From positions 2,485,001-2,549,000 of the forward strand of contig NZ_RJUU01000001.1 of assembly GCF_003751445.1 (NCBI RefSeq): a DNA stretch of 64,000 nucleotides, read 5' to 3'. Positions 1-8,708 of the stretch are shown here, in pieces; within the stretch, counting starts at the first letter, position 1, and every line of letters starts with the position of its first letter. The stretch is from Streptomyces sp. 840.1. Lineage in GTDB: Bacteria > Actinomycetota > Actinomycetes > Streptomycetales > Streptomycetaceae. A program made the translations under genes and the position numbers. The notes under the pieces are model-generated. The model did not search any database. It was not told the origin of the DNA and saw nothing but the letters and a program-made list of their open reading frames with translations.

Positions 1-2
1 TC

Positions 3-1049
3 AAGCTGCGGCTGGCCACCGTCGTCGGCGGCATGTCGATCGGCCGGCAGTCCGCGGCGCTGCGCGGCGGCTCCGAGGTCGTCGTCGCCACGCCGGGCCG
101 GCTGAAGGACCTGATCGAGCGCGGCGACTGCTCGCTGGACCGGGTCTCCATCACGGTCCTGGACGAGGCCGACCAGATGGCCGACATGGGCTTCATGCCG
201 CAGGTCACCGAGCTGCTGGACCAGGTGCAGCCGGAGGGCCAGCGGATGCTGTTCTCGGCCACCCTGGACCGCAACGTCGACCTGCTGGTGCGCCGCTACC
301 TGCACGACCCGGTCGTCCACTCGGTCGACCCGGCCGCCGGCGCGGTCACGACGATGGAGCACCACGTGCTCTACGTCCACGGCGCCGACAAGTACGCCAC
401 CACGACGGAGATCGCCGCCCGCGACGGCCGCGTGATCATGTTCCTGGACACCAAGCACGCCGTGGACAAGCTCACCGACCACCTGCTCAACAGCGGGGTC
501 CGGGCGGCGGCGCTGCACGGCGGGAAGTCGCAGCCGCAGCGCACCCGCACCCTGACCCGGTTCAAGACCGGGCACGTCACGGTGCTGGTCGCCACCAACG
601 TCGCGGCGCGCGGCATCCACGTCGACAACCTCGACCTGGTCGTCAACGTCGACCCGCCGAGCGACCACAAGGACTACCTGCACCGAGGCGGCCGTACCGC
701 CCGCGCCGGGGAGTCCGGCAGTGTCGTCACGCTGGTGCTGCCCAACCAGCGCCGCGAGATGACCCGCCTGATGGCCGACGCCGGGATCACCCCGCAGATC
801 GCCCAGGTCCGCTCCGGAGAGGCCGAGCTCAGCCGGATCACCGGTGCTCAGGCGCCCTCGGGCGTGCCCGTCGTCATCACCTCGCCGGTGTCGGAGCGCC
901 CCAAGGGCGGCTCCTCCTCGCGCGGCCGGCGCAGCCGTCCGGCCCAGGCCCGGCGCACCTCGTCGTCCTCCTCGGCGTCGGTCTCCTCGGCCTCCTCGCC
1001 GCGGGGCGGCGGCGCTCAGCGCCGGGCCTCCGGCAACCGCGCCGCCTGA
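3..1049 (+). CDS. DEAD-box ATP-dependent RNA helicase, 3' part
   Basis: The reading frame is already open at the left edge, so the N-terminus with the Q motif and Walker A (motif I) is outside the window. Visible in order are TPGR (motif Ib), DEAD (motif II, LDEADQM), SAT (motif III, LFSATLD) and the second RecA lobe, with VLVATNVAARGIHVDNLDLVVN (motif V region) split by TARAGESG (motif VI, HRGGRTARAGESG). A basic, Ser/Arg/Gly-rich tail of about 75 residues follows and probably binds RNA. DEAD-box proteins unwind short RNA duplexes using ATP and act in ribosome assembly, RNA decay and cold adaptation; the exact substrate cannot be read here. The next gene begins 51 bp downstream on the same strand. 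Confidence 0.95.
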   Translation, partial: KLRLATVVGGMSIGRQSAALRGGSEVVVATPGRLKDLIERGDCSLDRVSITVLDEADQMADMGFMPQVTELLDQVQPEGQRMLFSATLDRNVDLLVRRYLHDPVVHSVDPAAGAVTTMEHHVLYVHGADKYATTTEIAARDGRVIMFLDTKHAVDKLTDHLLNSGVRAAALHGGKSQPQRTRTLTRFKTGHVTVLVATNVAARGIHVDNLDLVVNVDPPSDHKDYLHRGGRTARAGESGSVVTLVLPNQRREMTRLMADAGITPQIAQVRSGEAELSRITGAQAPSGVPVVITSPVSERPKGGSSSRGRRSRPAQARRTSSSSSASVSSASSPRGGGAQRRASGNRAA

Positions 1050-1100
1050 CCGATACCCGCGTTCCCGTCCGGTTCCGCTCCCCGACCCCGTTGAGGCACT

Positions 1101-1412
1101 ATGCGCTGCGTCATCGCCCGCTTCCCCTTCGACCTCTTCAAGCATGAGGTCGAGGCATCGATGAAGGGCATCAAGCCCGAACCCGTCACCGGGGACTCGG
1201 TGATCATCAGCCGTCGTGTCTACCCGGTCAAGCAGGTGGGCGAGGTCATCACCCGCCAGGACCGGCGCGACTTCACCGCCGGTGAGGTGACCAGGGCGCT
1301 GGGGCGCCTCGGCTTCACCTGCCGGTCCGTGCCGGCGCCCGCCGCTCCGGTGGAGCTCAGCCCCATGGAGGCCGCTTCGGCGGCGCTGGGCACCCCCGGA
1401 CAGGACGCCTGA
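1101..1412 (+). CDS. small conserved actinobacterial protein (SCO-type), function unknown
   Basis: A 103-residue soluble protein with no signal peptide or membrane segment. The middle is rich in charged and beta-forming residues (KPEPVTGDSVIISRR, QVGEVITRQDRRDF), followed by an alpha-helical segment TAGEVTRALGRLGF. I recall similar small proteins next to DEAD-box helicase or cold-shock genes in Streptomyces, but no function is known to me. It lies 51 bp after the helicase with no terminator between, so the two may be co-transcribed. Its transcript ends at the hairpin at 1440-1481. Composition and codon use are typical of the region, so it is a real gene. Confidence 0.75.
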   Translation: MRCVIARFPFDLFKHEVEASMKGIKPEPVTGDSVIISRRVYPVKQVGEVITRQDRRDFTAGEVTRALGRLGFTCRSVPAPAAPVELSPMEAASAALGTPGQDA

Positions 1413-1439
1413 ACCACACCGCACAGCTGAGTCACCGCA

Positions 1440-1481
1440 CGCCGGGGCCCGGTTCCCTCCCGGGGGAGCCGGGCCCCGGCG
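1440..1481. terminator. bidirectional hairpin terminator
   Basis: A 13-bp perfect inverted repeat, CGCCGGGGCCCGG (1440-1452) and CCGGGCCCCGGCG (1469-1481), with a 16-nt loop. It lies between the convergent ends of the small gene on the left and crcB on the right, and would serve both transcripts. There is no T-run, which is common for actinobacterial terminators. Confidence 0.8.
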
Positions 1482-1501
1482 CGTCGTGGGCGGTGCGGCG
1501 G

Positions 1502-1876
1502 TCAGCCCCAGAGCGCTTCGGCGAGCGCGACGCCGGCGAAGACCGCGCCGAGACCCGCCACCACGCTCGCGACCACGTTGGCCGCCGCGTAGAACCGCGC
1601 GCCGTCCTCGGCCAGCCGCAGCGTCTCGTAGCTGAAGGTGGAGTAGGTGCTCAGGGCCCCGCAGAGCCCGGTGCCGAGCAGCAGCTGTACGTGGGACGAG
1701 GCGGCCCCCGCCGTCACCGCGCCGGTCAGCACCCCCAGCACCAGGCAGCCCGCCACGTTCACCGTGAACGTTCCCCAGGGGAAGACGGTGTCGTGCCGGG
1801 ACTGCACCGCCCGGTCGGTCAGGTAGCGCAGCGGGGCGCCGACGGCCGCGCCGGCGATCACCAGGAGCCAGTTCAC
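1502..1876 (-). CDS. crcB: fluoride ion exporter CrcB/FluC (first copy)
   Basis: A 124-residue protein with four predicted membrane helices, the usual size of a FluC subunit. Family marks are the early G-x-x-x-R-Y (GAPLRY), the central N-V-A-G ([11 protein letters not shown]) and the phenylalanine-box segment [10 protein letters not shown]. FluC channels are dual-topology dimers that pass fluoride out of the cytoplasm; where two unlike subunits are encoded together they may form heterodimers. The GTG start at 1876 overlaps the stop of the DUF190 gene as GTGA, so the three genes 2663-1502 form one translationally coupled operon. Confidence 0.95.
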   Translation of the reverse strand: MNWLLVIAGAAVGAPLRYLTDRAVQSRHDTVFPWGTFTVNVAGCLVLGVLTGAVTAGAASSHVQLLLGTGLCGALSTYSTFSYETLRLAEDGARFYAAANVVASVVAGLGAVFAGVALAEALWG

Positions 1877-2223
1877 CGGGGCTCCTCCGGCTCGCCGCGC
1901 CGCACCAGCTCGCAGGCGTCCAGGACGACCGGGCTGTCGCCGGTCAGCTCCTCGATCAGCGGCAGGAACGCGCGCACCTTCTCCTCGGCGTCCACGATCA
2001 CCACCGCCACCGGCAGGTCCTCGCTCAGCGAGAGCAGCCGCTGGGTGTGGATCATCGAGGAGGCACCGAAGCCCTCGATGCCCCGGAACACGCTGGCGCC
2101 CGCCAGTCCCGCCGCGTGCGCCCGGTGCACGATCTCGGTGTAGACCGGCCGGTGGTGCCAGCTGTCGGACTCCCCGACCAGGACGGTCAGCCGCAGGGCA
2201 CGCTCGGTCCTCGATGTCGTCAT
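1873..2223 (-). CDS. DUF190 protein, partner of crcB
   Basis: A 116-residue soluble protein of the DUF190 family. These are small ferredoxin-like-fold proteins almost always encoded beside crcB. Typical features are the N-terminal [11 protein letters not shown] strand, the helix [19 protein letters not shown] split by variable residues, the GIEGFG turn and the C-terminal [13 protein letters not shown] segment. The ATG at 2223 overlaps the stop of the upstream crcB copy (ATGA), and its own stop overlaps the start of the downstream copy. The function is not established; a role in sensing or modulating fluoride export is inferred only from the constant linkage. Confidence 0.9.
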   Translation of the reverse strand: MTTSRTERALRLTVLVGESDSWHHRPVYTEIVHRAHAAGLAGASVFRGIEGFGASSMIHTQRLLSLSEDLPVAVVIVDAEEKVRAFLPLIEELTGDSPVVLDACELVRRGEPEEPR

Positions 2224-2663
2224 GACTGCCTCCACGCCAGCACGCGGCGTGTCAGCCACACCGCGCTCCACACCGCCGCGAGGGCCGCGAGCAGTGTCAG
2301 TCCCAGATACGCCAGACCGCTGCGGGCCCGGCCGCCGTCGACGAGGCGCTGGATGTCCACGGCGTAGGTGGAGAAGGTCGTGAACCCGCCCAGCACCCCC
2401 GTACCGAAGAACGGCCGCACCAGGCGGTGGGCGGCCCAGACCTCGCTGATCACCACCATGAACACGCCGATCACCGCGCAGCCGATGACGTTGACCACGA
2501 GGGTCGTCCACGGGAATCCGTCGCCCGCCGTGGGCCAGAGCAGTGACGCCCCGTAGCGGGCGCACGCGCCGGCGGCGCCGCCGAGCGCGACCACGGCGAC
2601 GACCGGGGCCTGCGGGTTCAGGGGTCCGGTGGGCGGGGTGGTTCCGGTGGGTCTGGTGGGCAC
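2220..2663 (-). CDS. crcB: fluoride ion exporter CrcB/FluC (second copy)
   Basis: A 147-residue FluC subunit, slightly longer than the other copy because of a proline-rich N-terminal extension. It has four membrane helices, the GACARYGAS entry motif, the central VVNVIGC and the phenylalanine-box [10 protein letters not shown]. The GTG at 2663 was chosen because AGGAG lies about six bases upstream; longer in-frame extensions upstream look non-coding. This is the first gene of the three-gene operon and is divergent from the amidase gene. The two crcB products differ enough to be complementary subunits. Confidence 0.92.
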   Translation of the reverse strand: MPTRPTGTTPPTGPLNPQAPVVAVVALGGAAGACARYGASLLWPTAGDGFPWTTLVVNVIGCAVIGVFMVVISEVWAAHRLVRPFFGTGVLGGFTTFSTYAVDIQRLVDGGRARSGLAYLGLTLLAALAAVWSAVWLTRRVLAWRQS

Positions 2664-2904
2664 GCTTCTCCTACCTGCCGGGGCACCCGCCGGACGCGGG
2701 CGCGCTCGTACGCAAGTAGGGACCGTTGGCGGCCGCTGTCCGCGGCCGCGGTTCGGGTACGGCGGGCCCCACCGCCGCGCGGCGGCCGTCTCCGGCGCCG
2801 CTCGCCCCCAGAATATCGTGGGGCCCCCGCGGGGGCGTGCCGGGCGGTTCACCCGATCGGCCACCGCATCTGCGGACGTGACCGGCAGGCCGCAGGGTGG
2901 TCCC
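2664..2904. promoter_or_regulatory. divergent intergenic region between crcB operon and amidase
   Basis: About 240 bp without a gene, holding the start regions of two divergent transcripts. The only structure I see is a short inverted repeat CCCCA...TGGGG around 2810-2824 enclosing the AT-rich AGAATATCG. I looked for the conserved parts of a fluoride riboswitch on the minus strand and did not find them. Confidence 0.4.
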
Positions 2905-3648
2905 ATGTGGCCCCGTCGAGTCGCGCTGGGCGCCGCGGTCCTCCCGCTCACCCTGCTGGTGCTGCGGGACGCCCCGGTGCGGTTCGCGCTGCCCATGCCG
3001 GCCGCCGCCGCCCACGAGCGGCCGCGCCCGGTGCCGCACGGCGTGCCGCAGCCCGCGATAGTCAGCCGGGCTGCCTGGCACGCCGACGAGCACTTGGTCA
3101 GGGAGCCCGCGGTCTACACGGGCGCGGTGCGGGCGGTCTTCATCCACCACACCGGGGAGTCCAACGACTACGACTGCGCGGACGTGCCCCGGATGCTGCG
3201 CGCGGTGGAGGAGTCCCACATCAAGGGCAACGGCTGGGACGACATCGGCTACAACTTCCTCGTCGACCGGTGCGGGACGATCTACGAGGGCCGGGCGGGC
3301 GGCGTCCGGCGTTCGGTGCGCGGCGCGCACACCACGGGCTTCAACGCCGACAGCGTGGGCATAGCGGTGCTGGGCAACTACGGCCGGGGGGCCACGGTGC
3401 CGCCGGTCCTGATGCGGGCGCTGGCGAAGGTGGCCGCGTGGAAGCTGCTGCCGGGCATCGATCCGCGCGGCAAGGTCCGGCTGGTCTCGACGAACGACGC
3501 GAGCCGGTTCCCCAAGGGCACGGCCGCCGTGCTGAACGTCATATCCGGCCACCGCGACGCGTACCAGACCACCTGTCCGGGCGAGGCGCTGTACGCCGAG
3601 CTGCCCGCGATCCGGGCGGCGACGGCGGCCCTGCGCAGGACGCGGTGA
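2905..3648 (+). CDS. secreted N-acetylmuramoyl-L-alanine amidase / PGRP-type
   Basis: A 247-residue protein with a signal peptide or N-terminal anchor (about residues 1-36) followed by an amidase_2/PGRP domain. The zinc site is visible as the first histidine of FIHHTGES (about residue 81), the histidine of ISGHRDA and the cysteine of TTCPGEAL. The core [20 protein letters not shown] is typical when read in parts. Such enzymes cleave the amide bond between muramic acid and the stem peptide outside the membrane. It stands alone, divergent from crcB. The ATG at 2905 is chosen because the signal sequence begins there; only a weak ribosome site (CAGGGTGG) precedes it. Confidence 0.9.
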   Translation: MWPRRVALGAAVLPLTLLVLRDAPVRFALPMPAAAAHERPRPVPHGVPQPAIVSRAAWHADEHLVREPAVYTGAVRAVFIHHTGESNDYDCADVPRMLRAVEESHIKGNGWDDIGYNFLVDRCGTIYEGRAGGVRRSVRGAHTTGFNADSVGIAVLGNYGRGATVPPVLMRALAKVAAWKLLPGIDPRGKVRLVSTNDASRFPKGTAAVLNVISGHRDAYQTTCPGEALYAELPAIRAATAALRRTR

Positions 3649-3731
3649 AACGGCGGGACCACACCGTGGCGCCTCATTGCGCTAGTACATATTCATTTTC
3701 TGTCTAGTTCGAACCGGGTTATGGTTCCGGC

Positions 3732-4343
3732 ATGTCTGCCACACCTCCGCACCCCGTGACCCTGACCGGCCGCCACGTACGCCTGGAGCCGCTGTCCCCG
3801 GACCACCTCGACGGCCTCTTCGCCTCGGGCGGCGGTGACGAGGAGGTCTGGCGCTGGCAGGGCGGACCGGCCCCGCGCACCCGGGAGGAGCTCGGCGAGA
3901 AGATGGCGGACCTGCTCGCGGACGCGCGGCGGGGCGCGTGTGTCCCGTTCGCCGTCATCGACCTCGCCGGCGGCCGGGCCATCGGCTGGACCACGTACAT
4001 GGACATCGACGTGGCCGACGAGCGCCTGGAGATCGGCTGGACCTGGTACGGCCGCGCGTACTGGCGCTCGGCCGTCAACACCGAGACCAAGCTGCTCCTG
4101 CTCACCCACGCCTTCGAGGAACTCGGCATGGGGCGGGTTCAGTTGAAGACCGATCACCTCAACGAGCGGTCCCAGGCGGCGATCGCACGCCTCGGTGCCC
4201 GGCGCGAAGGGGTGCTGCGGCGCCACCGCCGCCGCCCGGACGGCAGCTGGCGCGACACCGTGTACTTCTCGCTGCTCGCCGACGAGTGGCCGCAGGCGAA
4301 GGCGGGGCTCAGGGCCCGGCTCGACGCCGGGTCCGCCGCCTGA
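3732..4343 (+). CDS. GNAT-family N-acetyltransferase (RimJ/RimL-like)
   Basis: A 203-residue protein. It opens with LTGRHVRLEPLSPDH, the usual start of RimJ/RimL-type acetyltransferases, and continues with the acetyl-CoA-binding region YWRSAVNTETKLLLL and the C-terminal NERSQAAIARLGARREGVLR, in which the N-x-x-S and LGA-x-x-EG elements are diagnostic. It should transfer an acetyl group from acetyl-CoA to an amine, possibly a protein N-terminus or small molecule; the acceptor cannot be predicted. An AT-rich patch at 3680-3705 and a small inverted repeat GAACC...GGTTC (3711-3727) directly before the start codon may be promoter or operator elements. Confidence 0.88.
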   Translation: MSATPPHPVTLTGRHVRLEPLSPDHLDGLFASGGGDEEVWRWQGGPAPRTREELGEKMADLLADARRGACVPFAVIDLAGGRAIGWTTYMDIDVADERLEIGWTWYGRAYWRSAVNTETKLLLLTHAFEELGMGRVQLKTDHLNERSQAAIARLGARREGVLRRHRRRPDGSWRDTVYFSLLADEWPQAKAGLRARLDAGSAA

Positions 4344-4391
4344 CTCCGAGGTCGCGCACCGGCCGGGTACGGGGGAAGGCCCCCGGGGCCT

Positions 4392-4411
4392 TGTCCACCG
4401 GTCGGTGGACA
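4392..4411. promoter_or_regulatory. 20-bp perfect palindrome upstream of the MMPL gene
   Basis: TGTCCACCG-GT-CGGTGGACA, nine perfect base pairs around a GT centre, 59 bp before the ATG of the MMPL transporter. Size and position fit a dimeric repressor operator. It could alternatively be part of a terminator for the acetyltransferase gene, although it lacks a usable loop, which favours a protein-binding site. Confidence 0.6.
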
Positions 4412-4469
4412 CCGGGTTCCACCGGGCGGGGCTGCCGGGCGAGGGGCCTCGCGGACGAGCATTTACCGC

Positions 4470-6683
4470 ATGAGAATACGACCCGTACGCATGGCCCGCT
4501 GGAGTGCGCGGCACCCGTGGAAAGCGATCGTCGGCTGGTTCCTCTTCGTGCTGCTGTGCCTCGGCGCGGGCATCACGGCAGGCAACAACCCGGCCACCAC
4601 CGAGGACTTCTGGGTCGGTGAGGCCGGCCAGGCCGAGTCGATGGCCACCGACGCCGGCCTCCAGCGCAGGCCCACCGAGCACATCCTGATCCGGTCCGCC
4701 TCCGGCCCCCTGGACAGCGCGGAGGCCACCGCCGCCGCCCATGACGTCACCGCCAGGATGAGCGCGCTCGCGGAGGTCCAGGAGGTCGCTCCGCCGGTCC
4801 GCTCGAAGGACGGCACCGCACTGCGGGTGACCGTGGTGATGAAGGGCGCCGAGCTCGACGGCAAGAAGAACGTCGTCCCGCTCCTCGACGCGACCGGGAA
4901 GGCGGCCGACGCCCACCCGGGGCTGATCGTGGAGGAGACCGGGTCGCCTGCCATCTCCAAGGGCGTCAACGACCAGCGCGGCAAGGATCTCGCGCTCTCC
5001 GAGCGCCTCACCCTGCCGGTCACGCTCGTCATCCTGCTGATCGTGTTCGGCTCCGCCGTGATGGCCGGGGTGCCGCTGCTGCTGGCGCTCTCCTCGATCG
5101 CCGCCACGATGGGCCTGGCCATGCTGGCCTCGCACCTGATGCCCGACCCGGGCGTCGGCACCAACATGATCCTGCTCATCGGACTCGCGGTCGGCGTCGA
5201 CTACACGCTCTTCTACCTCAAGCGCGAACGCGAGGAGCGGGCCCGCGCCAAGGGCCGGCTCGGCCCGGAGGCCTTGGTGGAGCTGGCCGCGGCGACGGCG
5301 GGCCGTGCCGTGGTGGTCTCCGGCCTCGCGGTGATCGTCTCCACCGCCACCCTGTACCTCGCCACGGACGTCATCTTCTCCTCACTGGCGACCGGCACCA
5401 TCCTGGTCGTCGCCGTCGCCGTGATCAGCTCGCTCACCGTGCTGCCCGCCCTGCTCGTCAAGCTCGGCCACCGCGCCGAACGGCGTGCCGCCAAGAAGGC
5501 CGCCCGGCGGGCCGAGCGCGGCACACCCGCCGTGACGAAGAGCGCGAAGCCCGAGAACGGCCGGGTGTTCGGCGCCCTCCTGCGCCCCGCCCGGAAGCAC
5601 CCGGCGATCACCCTGTGCGTGTCCGTGCTCGTGATGCTCGCCGTGGCCGCGCCCGCGCTGGGGCTGAAGCTCATCGACCCGGGCAAGGACACCTTCTCCC
5701 GCGACATCCCGGCCATGCAGGTCTACGACCGGCTCACCGCCGAGTTCCCCGAACTCCTGGTCAAGCACGAGGTGGTGACCCGCTCCGCCCCCGGCCGGGC
5801 CCCCGAGGTCAGGCAGGCCCTGACGGAGCTCGGGCGCCGGGCCCAGACGGACCCGCTCTTCGCGCGGAACGCCGCGCCGGTGCTGCGGACCTCCGGTGAC
5901 GGGCGGATCAGCGTGCTGGAACTGGGCGTGCCGCACCCGGCTCCCTCCGACGAGGCGATCGCGTCCCTCGACCACCTCCGTGACCAGTACATCCCGTCCA
6001 CCGTCGGCAAGTTGGCCGGCGCGGACACCGCGGTGAGCGGTGACGTGGCCCGGGGCCAGGACTATGTGCACCACGAGCGGAACAAGCTGCCGCTCGTCAT
6101 CGGCTTCCTCCTGCTGCTGACCTTCGTGGCCACGGCGGTCGCCTTCCGCTCGGCGGTCGTCGGTCTGATCGGCGTCGTACTGAACCTGCTGTCGGCGGCG
6201 GCCGCGCTCGGCGCGCTCGTGCTGGTCTTCCAGGGCACCTGGGCGGAGAGCCTGCTGGACTTCGACTCCCTCGGCGCGATCGCCTCCAGGGTGCCGCTCT
6301 TCCTCTTCGTGATCCTCTTCGGACTGTCGATGGACTACCAGGTCTTCGTCGTCAGCCGGATCAAGGAGGCCATGGAGCACGGGATGTCGGCCCGCGAGGC
6401 GGTGCTCGACGGCATCGAGCGGTCCGCGAAGGTGGTCACGAGCGCGGCGCTGGTCATGGTCACGGTGTTCGCCGCCTTCGTCTTCCTGCACCTCACCGAG
6501 ATGAAGCAGATGGGCTTCTGCCTCGCGGTGGCGGTACTGCTGGACGCCGTCATCATCCGGATGATGATCCTGCCCTCCGCACTGCTGCTCCTGGGCGAGC
6601 GCGCCTGGCGCCCGCTGCGCCCTTCACGGCGGCGTGCGCGGAGCACCGAACCTGCCGCTCCCGCTCTCCCGCACGTAATCTGA
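4470..6683 (+). CDS. MMPL-family RND transporter
   Basis: A 737-residue membrane protein with about twelve transmembrane helices in two repeats. Each half has one helix, a large extracellular loop (residues about 35-175 and 395-525) and five further helices. Signature segments are ILLIGLAVGVDYTLFYLKR in the first half and LFGLSMDYQVFVVSRIKE in the second, whose buried Asp-Tyr pairs carry the proton relay in MmpL proteins. Family members export lipids, siderophores or drugs using the proton gradient. It is followed after 5 bp by a sensor kinase and then a response regulator, a common arrangement where the two-component system controls the transporter. A 20-bp palindrome precedes it. Confidence 0.93.
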   Translation: MRIRPVRMARWSARHPWKAIVGWFLFVLLCLGAGITAGNNPATTEDFWVGEAGQAESMATDAGLQRRPTEHILIRSASGPLDSAEATAAAHDVTARMSALAEVQEVAPPVRSKDGTALRVTVVMKGAELDGKKNVVPLLDATGKAADAHPGLIVEETGSPAISKGVNDQRGKDLALSERLTLPVTLVILLIVFGSAVMAGVPLLLALSSIAATMGLAMLASHLMPDPGVGTNMILLIGLAVGVDYTLFYLKREREERARAKGRLGPEALVELAAATAGRAVVVSGLAVIVSTATLYLATDVIFSSLATGTILVVAVAVISSLTVLPALLVKLGHRAERRAAKKAARRAERGTPAVTKSAKPENGRVFGALLRPARKHPAITLCVSVLVMLAVAAPALGLKLIDPGKDTFSRDIPAMQVYDRLTAEFPELLVKHEVVTRSAPGRAPEVRQALTELGRRAQTDPLFARNAAPVLRTSGDGRISVLELGVPHPAPSDEAIASLDHLRDQYIPSTVGKLAGADTAVSGDVARGQDYVHHERNKLPLVIGFLLLLTFVATAVAFRSAVVGLIGVVLNLLSAAAALGALVLVFQGTWAESLLDFDSLGAIASRVPLFLFVILFGLSMDYQVFVVSRIKEAMEHGMSAREAVLDGIERSAKVVTSAALVMVTVFAAFVFLHLTEMKQMGFCLAVAVLLDAVIIRMMILPSALLLLGERAWRPLRPSRRRARSTEPAAPALPHVI

Positions 6684-6688
6684 CGGCC

Positions 6689-7948
6689 ATGCTTCAACGG
6701 CCGCAGCGCGACGATCCGGTCTGGATCTGGGTGCTCCACGGGTGGGAGGCGCTCTCCTGGGCGCTGGCCGCCCTGGTCACCCTGATCACCCTGCTGGGGG
6801 GCACGTCCCCGGGACGCAAGCTCGGACTGCTCGCGCTGATGGCCGTGCTCGCCCTCTGCTACGCCCTGGTGCGGCTGCGGCCCGGCAACCCGGGCTTGAG
6901 CCCGTACGGATATCTCGGCGTGCTCGCAGTCGTGCTGGGCGGTGTCTCGTACCTCGGGGACGGCTTCGGGGTGTTCTACGCCGTGATGCTGACCCAGTTC
7001 ATCGTCTTCGCGGACAGCCCGAGGGGCGCGATCCTGGCCACCGGGCTCGGCGCCCTGGCGATCACGGTCGGCGGCAGCCTGCGGGAGGGCGGGCGGGCCG
7101 AGGTGTTCCTCAGCAACTCGGCCTCCTCCCTCGGTGTCTGGGCCGTCGCCGTCGTGATGGCGGTGCTGACTCCCCGGGCGCTCGCCCGGCGCGACGAACG
7201 GGCCGCACTGCGTGCCGAGTTGCGGAGCACGCAGGTCGAACTAGCCGAGGTGTACCAGCGGCAGGGCGCCGCGGAGGAACGCGAACGGCTCGCCCGGGAG
7301 ATCCACGACACCCTCGCCCAGGGCTTCGCCTCCATCATCGTGCTGGCGGAGGCGGCCAGGTCCCAGCTGTCGGTGGACACCGAACGCAGCGCCCAGCAGC
7401 TCCAGTCCATCGAGCAGACGGCCCGGGAGAACCTGGCCGAGGCCCGGGTCCTGGTCGGCGCCGCCCCCAGCAGCGGGGTGGCCGCCGGCTCGGTCGCCAC
7501 GACGCTCCGGCGCACCCTGGACCGCTTCACCGAGGACACCGGCCTCACGGTCACGGCGGAGCTGGCCGACATCGAGTGCGACCAGCCGACCCGGATCGCG
7601 CTGCTGCGGTGCACCCAGGAGTCGCTGGCCAACATACGCAAGCACGCCGCCGCCTCCACCGTGGGCGTCGTCCTGGCCCGGCAGCCCGAAGGCGCGGAAC
7701 TGGAGATCACCGACGACGGGCGCGGGTTCGTCGTCGAGGACTCCCACGGCTTCGGGCTGGACGGCATGCGACGGCGCCTCGCGGAGTTCGGCGGCGGCCT
7801 CACCGTCACCAGCTCGGTCGGGGACGGCACCCGCATCCTCGCCACGATCCCGCTGAGCACACCGCCCCCGCCGGGCATCACAACCCCGCTGAGCCAGGGC
7901 CCGCCGAGCCACGAACCCTCTGAACGACAGGCCCCAGGTGTGACATGA
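6689..7948 (+). CDS. sensor histidine kinase, NarL/DesK type
   Basis: A 419-residue membrane kinase with about five transmembrane helices in residues 15-162, no sizeable extracellular sensor domain, and a HisKA_3 dimerisation domain. The phosphorylated histidine is H206 in REIHDTLAQG. The HATPase domain carries DDGRGF and GLDGMRRR. The C-terminal 35 residues are Pro/Ser-rich linker. The small membrane sensor suggests it detects a membrane event or its transporter rather than a soluble ligand. It begins 5 bp after the MMPL gene and overlaps the regulator gene as ATGA, so the three are one operon. Confidence 0.93.
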   Translation: MLQRPQRDDPVWIWVLHGWEALSWALAALVTLITLLGGTSPGRKLGLLALMAVLALCYALVRLRPGNPGLSPYGYLGVLAVVLGGVSYLGDGFGVFYAVMLTQFIVFADSPRGAILATGLGALAITVGGSLREGGRAEVFLSNSASSLGVWAVAVVMAVLTPRALARRDERAALRAELRSTQVELAEVYQRQGAAEERERLAREIHDTLAQGFASIIVLAEAARSQLSVDTERSAQQLQSIEQTARENLAEARVLVGAAPSSGVAAGSVATTLRRTLDRFTEDTGLTVTAELADIECDQPTRIALLRCTQESLANIRKHAAASTVGVVLARQPEGAELEITDDGRGFVVEDSHGFGLDGMRRRLAEFGGGLTVTSSVGDGTRILATIPLSTPPPPGITTPLSQGPPSHEPSERQAPGVT

Positions 7949-8601
7949 CATCAGACCACGCGGCAGCCGCCGCCCCGCTGCGCATCATCCTGGCCGACGA
8001 CCACACCGTGATGCGCGCCGGTCTGGTCGCCCTGCTGGGCTCCGAGCCCACCGTCGAGATCGTCGGTGAGGCGGGCGACGGCCGGGAGGCGGTCGGCCTC
8101 GTCGAGCGGCTCCGGCCGGACGTGGCCCTGCTCGACCTGCGCATGCCGGTCCTGGATGGGGTGGGCGCGACCACGGAGATCGTCGCGGGCCCCACGTCCA
8201 CCCGCGTCCTGATCCTCACCACGTACGAGACCGACGCGGACATCGAGCGCGGTGTGGAGGCGGGCGCCACCGGCTACCTGCTCAAGGACGCCACCCGGGA
8301 ACAGCTCGTCGACGCCATCCACGCGGCCTCCCGGGGCGAGACGGTGCTGGCACCCCGGGTCGCCCAGCGGCTGGTGGCCAGGATGCGCCGGCCGGTGCCG
8401 GTCACGCTGACCGCCCGTGAGGCCGAGGTGCTGGACGCGGTGGCCGACGGGCTGTCCAACGGGGAGATCGGCCGGCGGCTGTTCATCGGTGAGGCGACGG
8501 TGAAGACCCATCTGCTGCGGATCTTCGCCAAGCTCGACGTCAACGACCGTACGCGCGCGGTCGTTGTCGCGATGAACGGCGGTCTGCTGCAACGCCGTTA
8601 G
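7945..8601 (+). CDS. NarL/LuxR-family response regulator
   Basis: A 218-residue regulator. The receiver domain has the acidic pair in LADDH, the phospho-acceptor D64 in ALLDLRMP, and the conserved lysine in YLLKDA. The C-terminal LuxR helix-turn-helix starts at LTAREAEVLDAVADG and includes GEATVKTHLLRIFAKL. It is the partner of the kinase encoded just upstream (4-bp overlap) and probably controls the MMPL transporter operon itself. Confidence 0.95.
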   Translation: MTSDHAAAAAPLRIILADDHTVMRAGLVALLGSEPTVEIVGEAGDGREAVGLVERLRPDVALLDLRMPVLDGVGATTEIVAGPTSTRVLILTTYETDADIERGVEAGATGYLLKDATREQLVDAIHAASRGETVLAPRVAQRLVARMRRPVPVTLTAREAEVLDAVADGLSNGEIGRRLFIGEATVKTHLLRIFAKLDVNDRTRAVVVAMNGGLLQRR

Positions 8602-8654
8602 GGCCCCCGACCACATCGCGCCGGGACGGGCGGAAGGTTCCCGCACTTGTCGTT

Positions 8655-8689
8655 TATCGATATGCCCCTCTACAGTGGGCATATCGATA
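8655..8689. promoter_or_regulatory. 13-bp inverted repeat, probable operator of the DUF2975/XRE pair
   Basis: TATCGATATGCCC (8655-8667) is repeated exactly in inverse orientation as GGGCATATCGATA (8677-8689) around a 9-nt spacer. Each arm also contains the self-complementary octamer TATCGATA, giving two palindromic sub-sites with centres 27 bp apart. It sits 20-54 bp before the DUF2975 start, in an AT-rich patch suited to a promoter. Confidence 0.7.
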
Positions 8690-8708
8690 TTCGATGGATG
8701 GGGATGCG

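Noticed and set aside
2664..2904. Possible fluoride riboswitch before crcB
   Set aside because: I searched the minus strand for its conserved blocks and pseudoknot and did not find them; a covariance model would be decisive.
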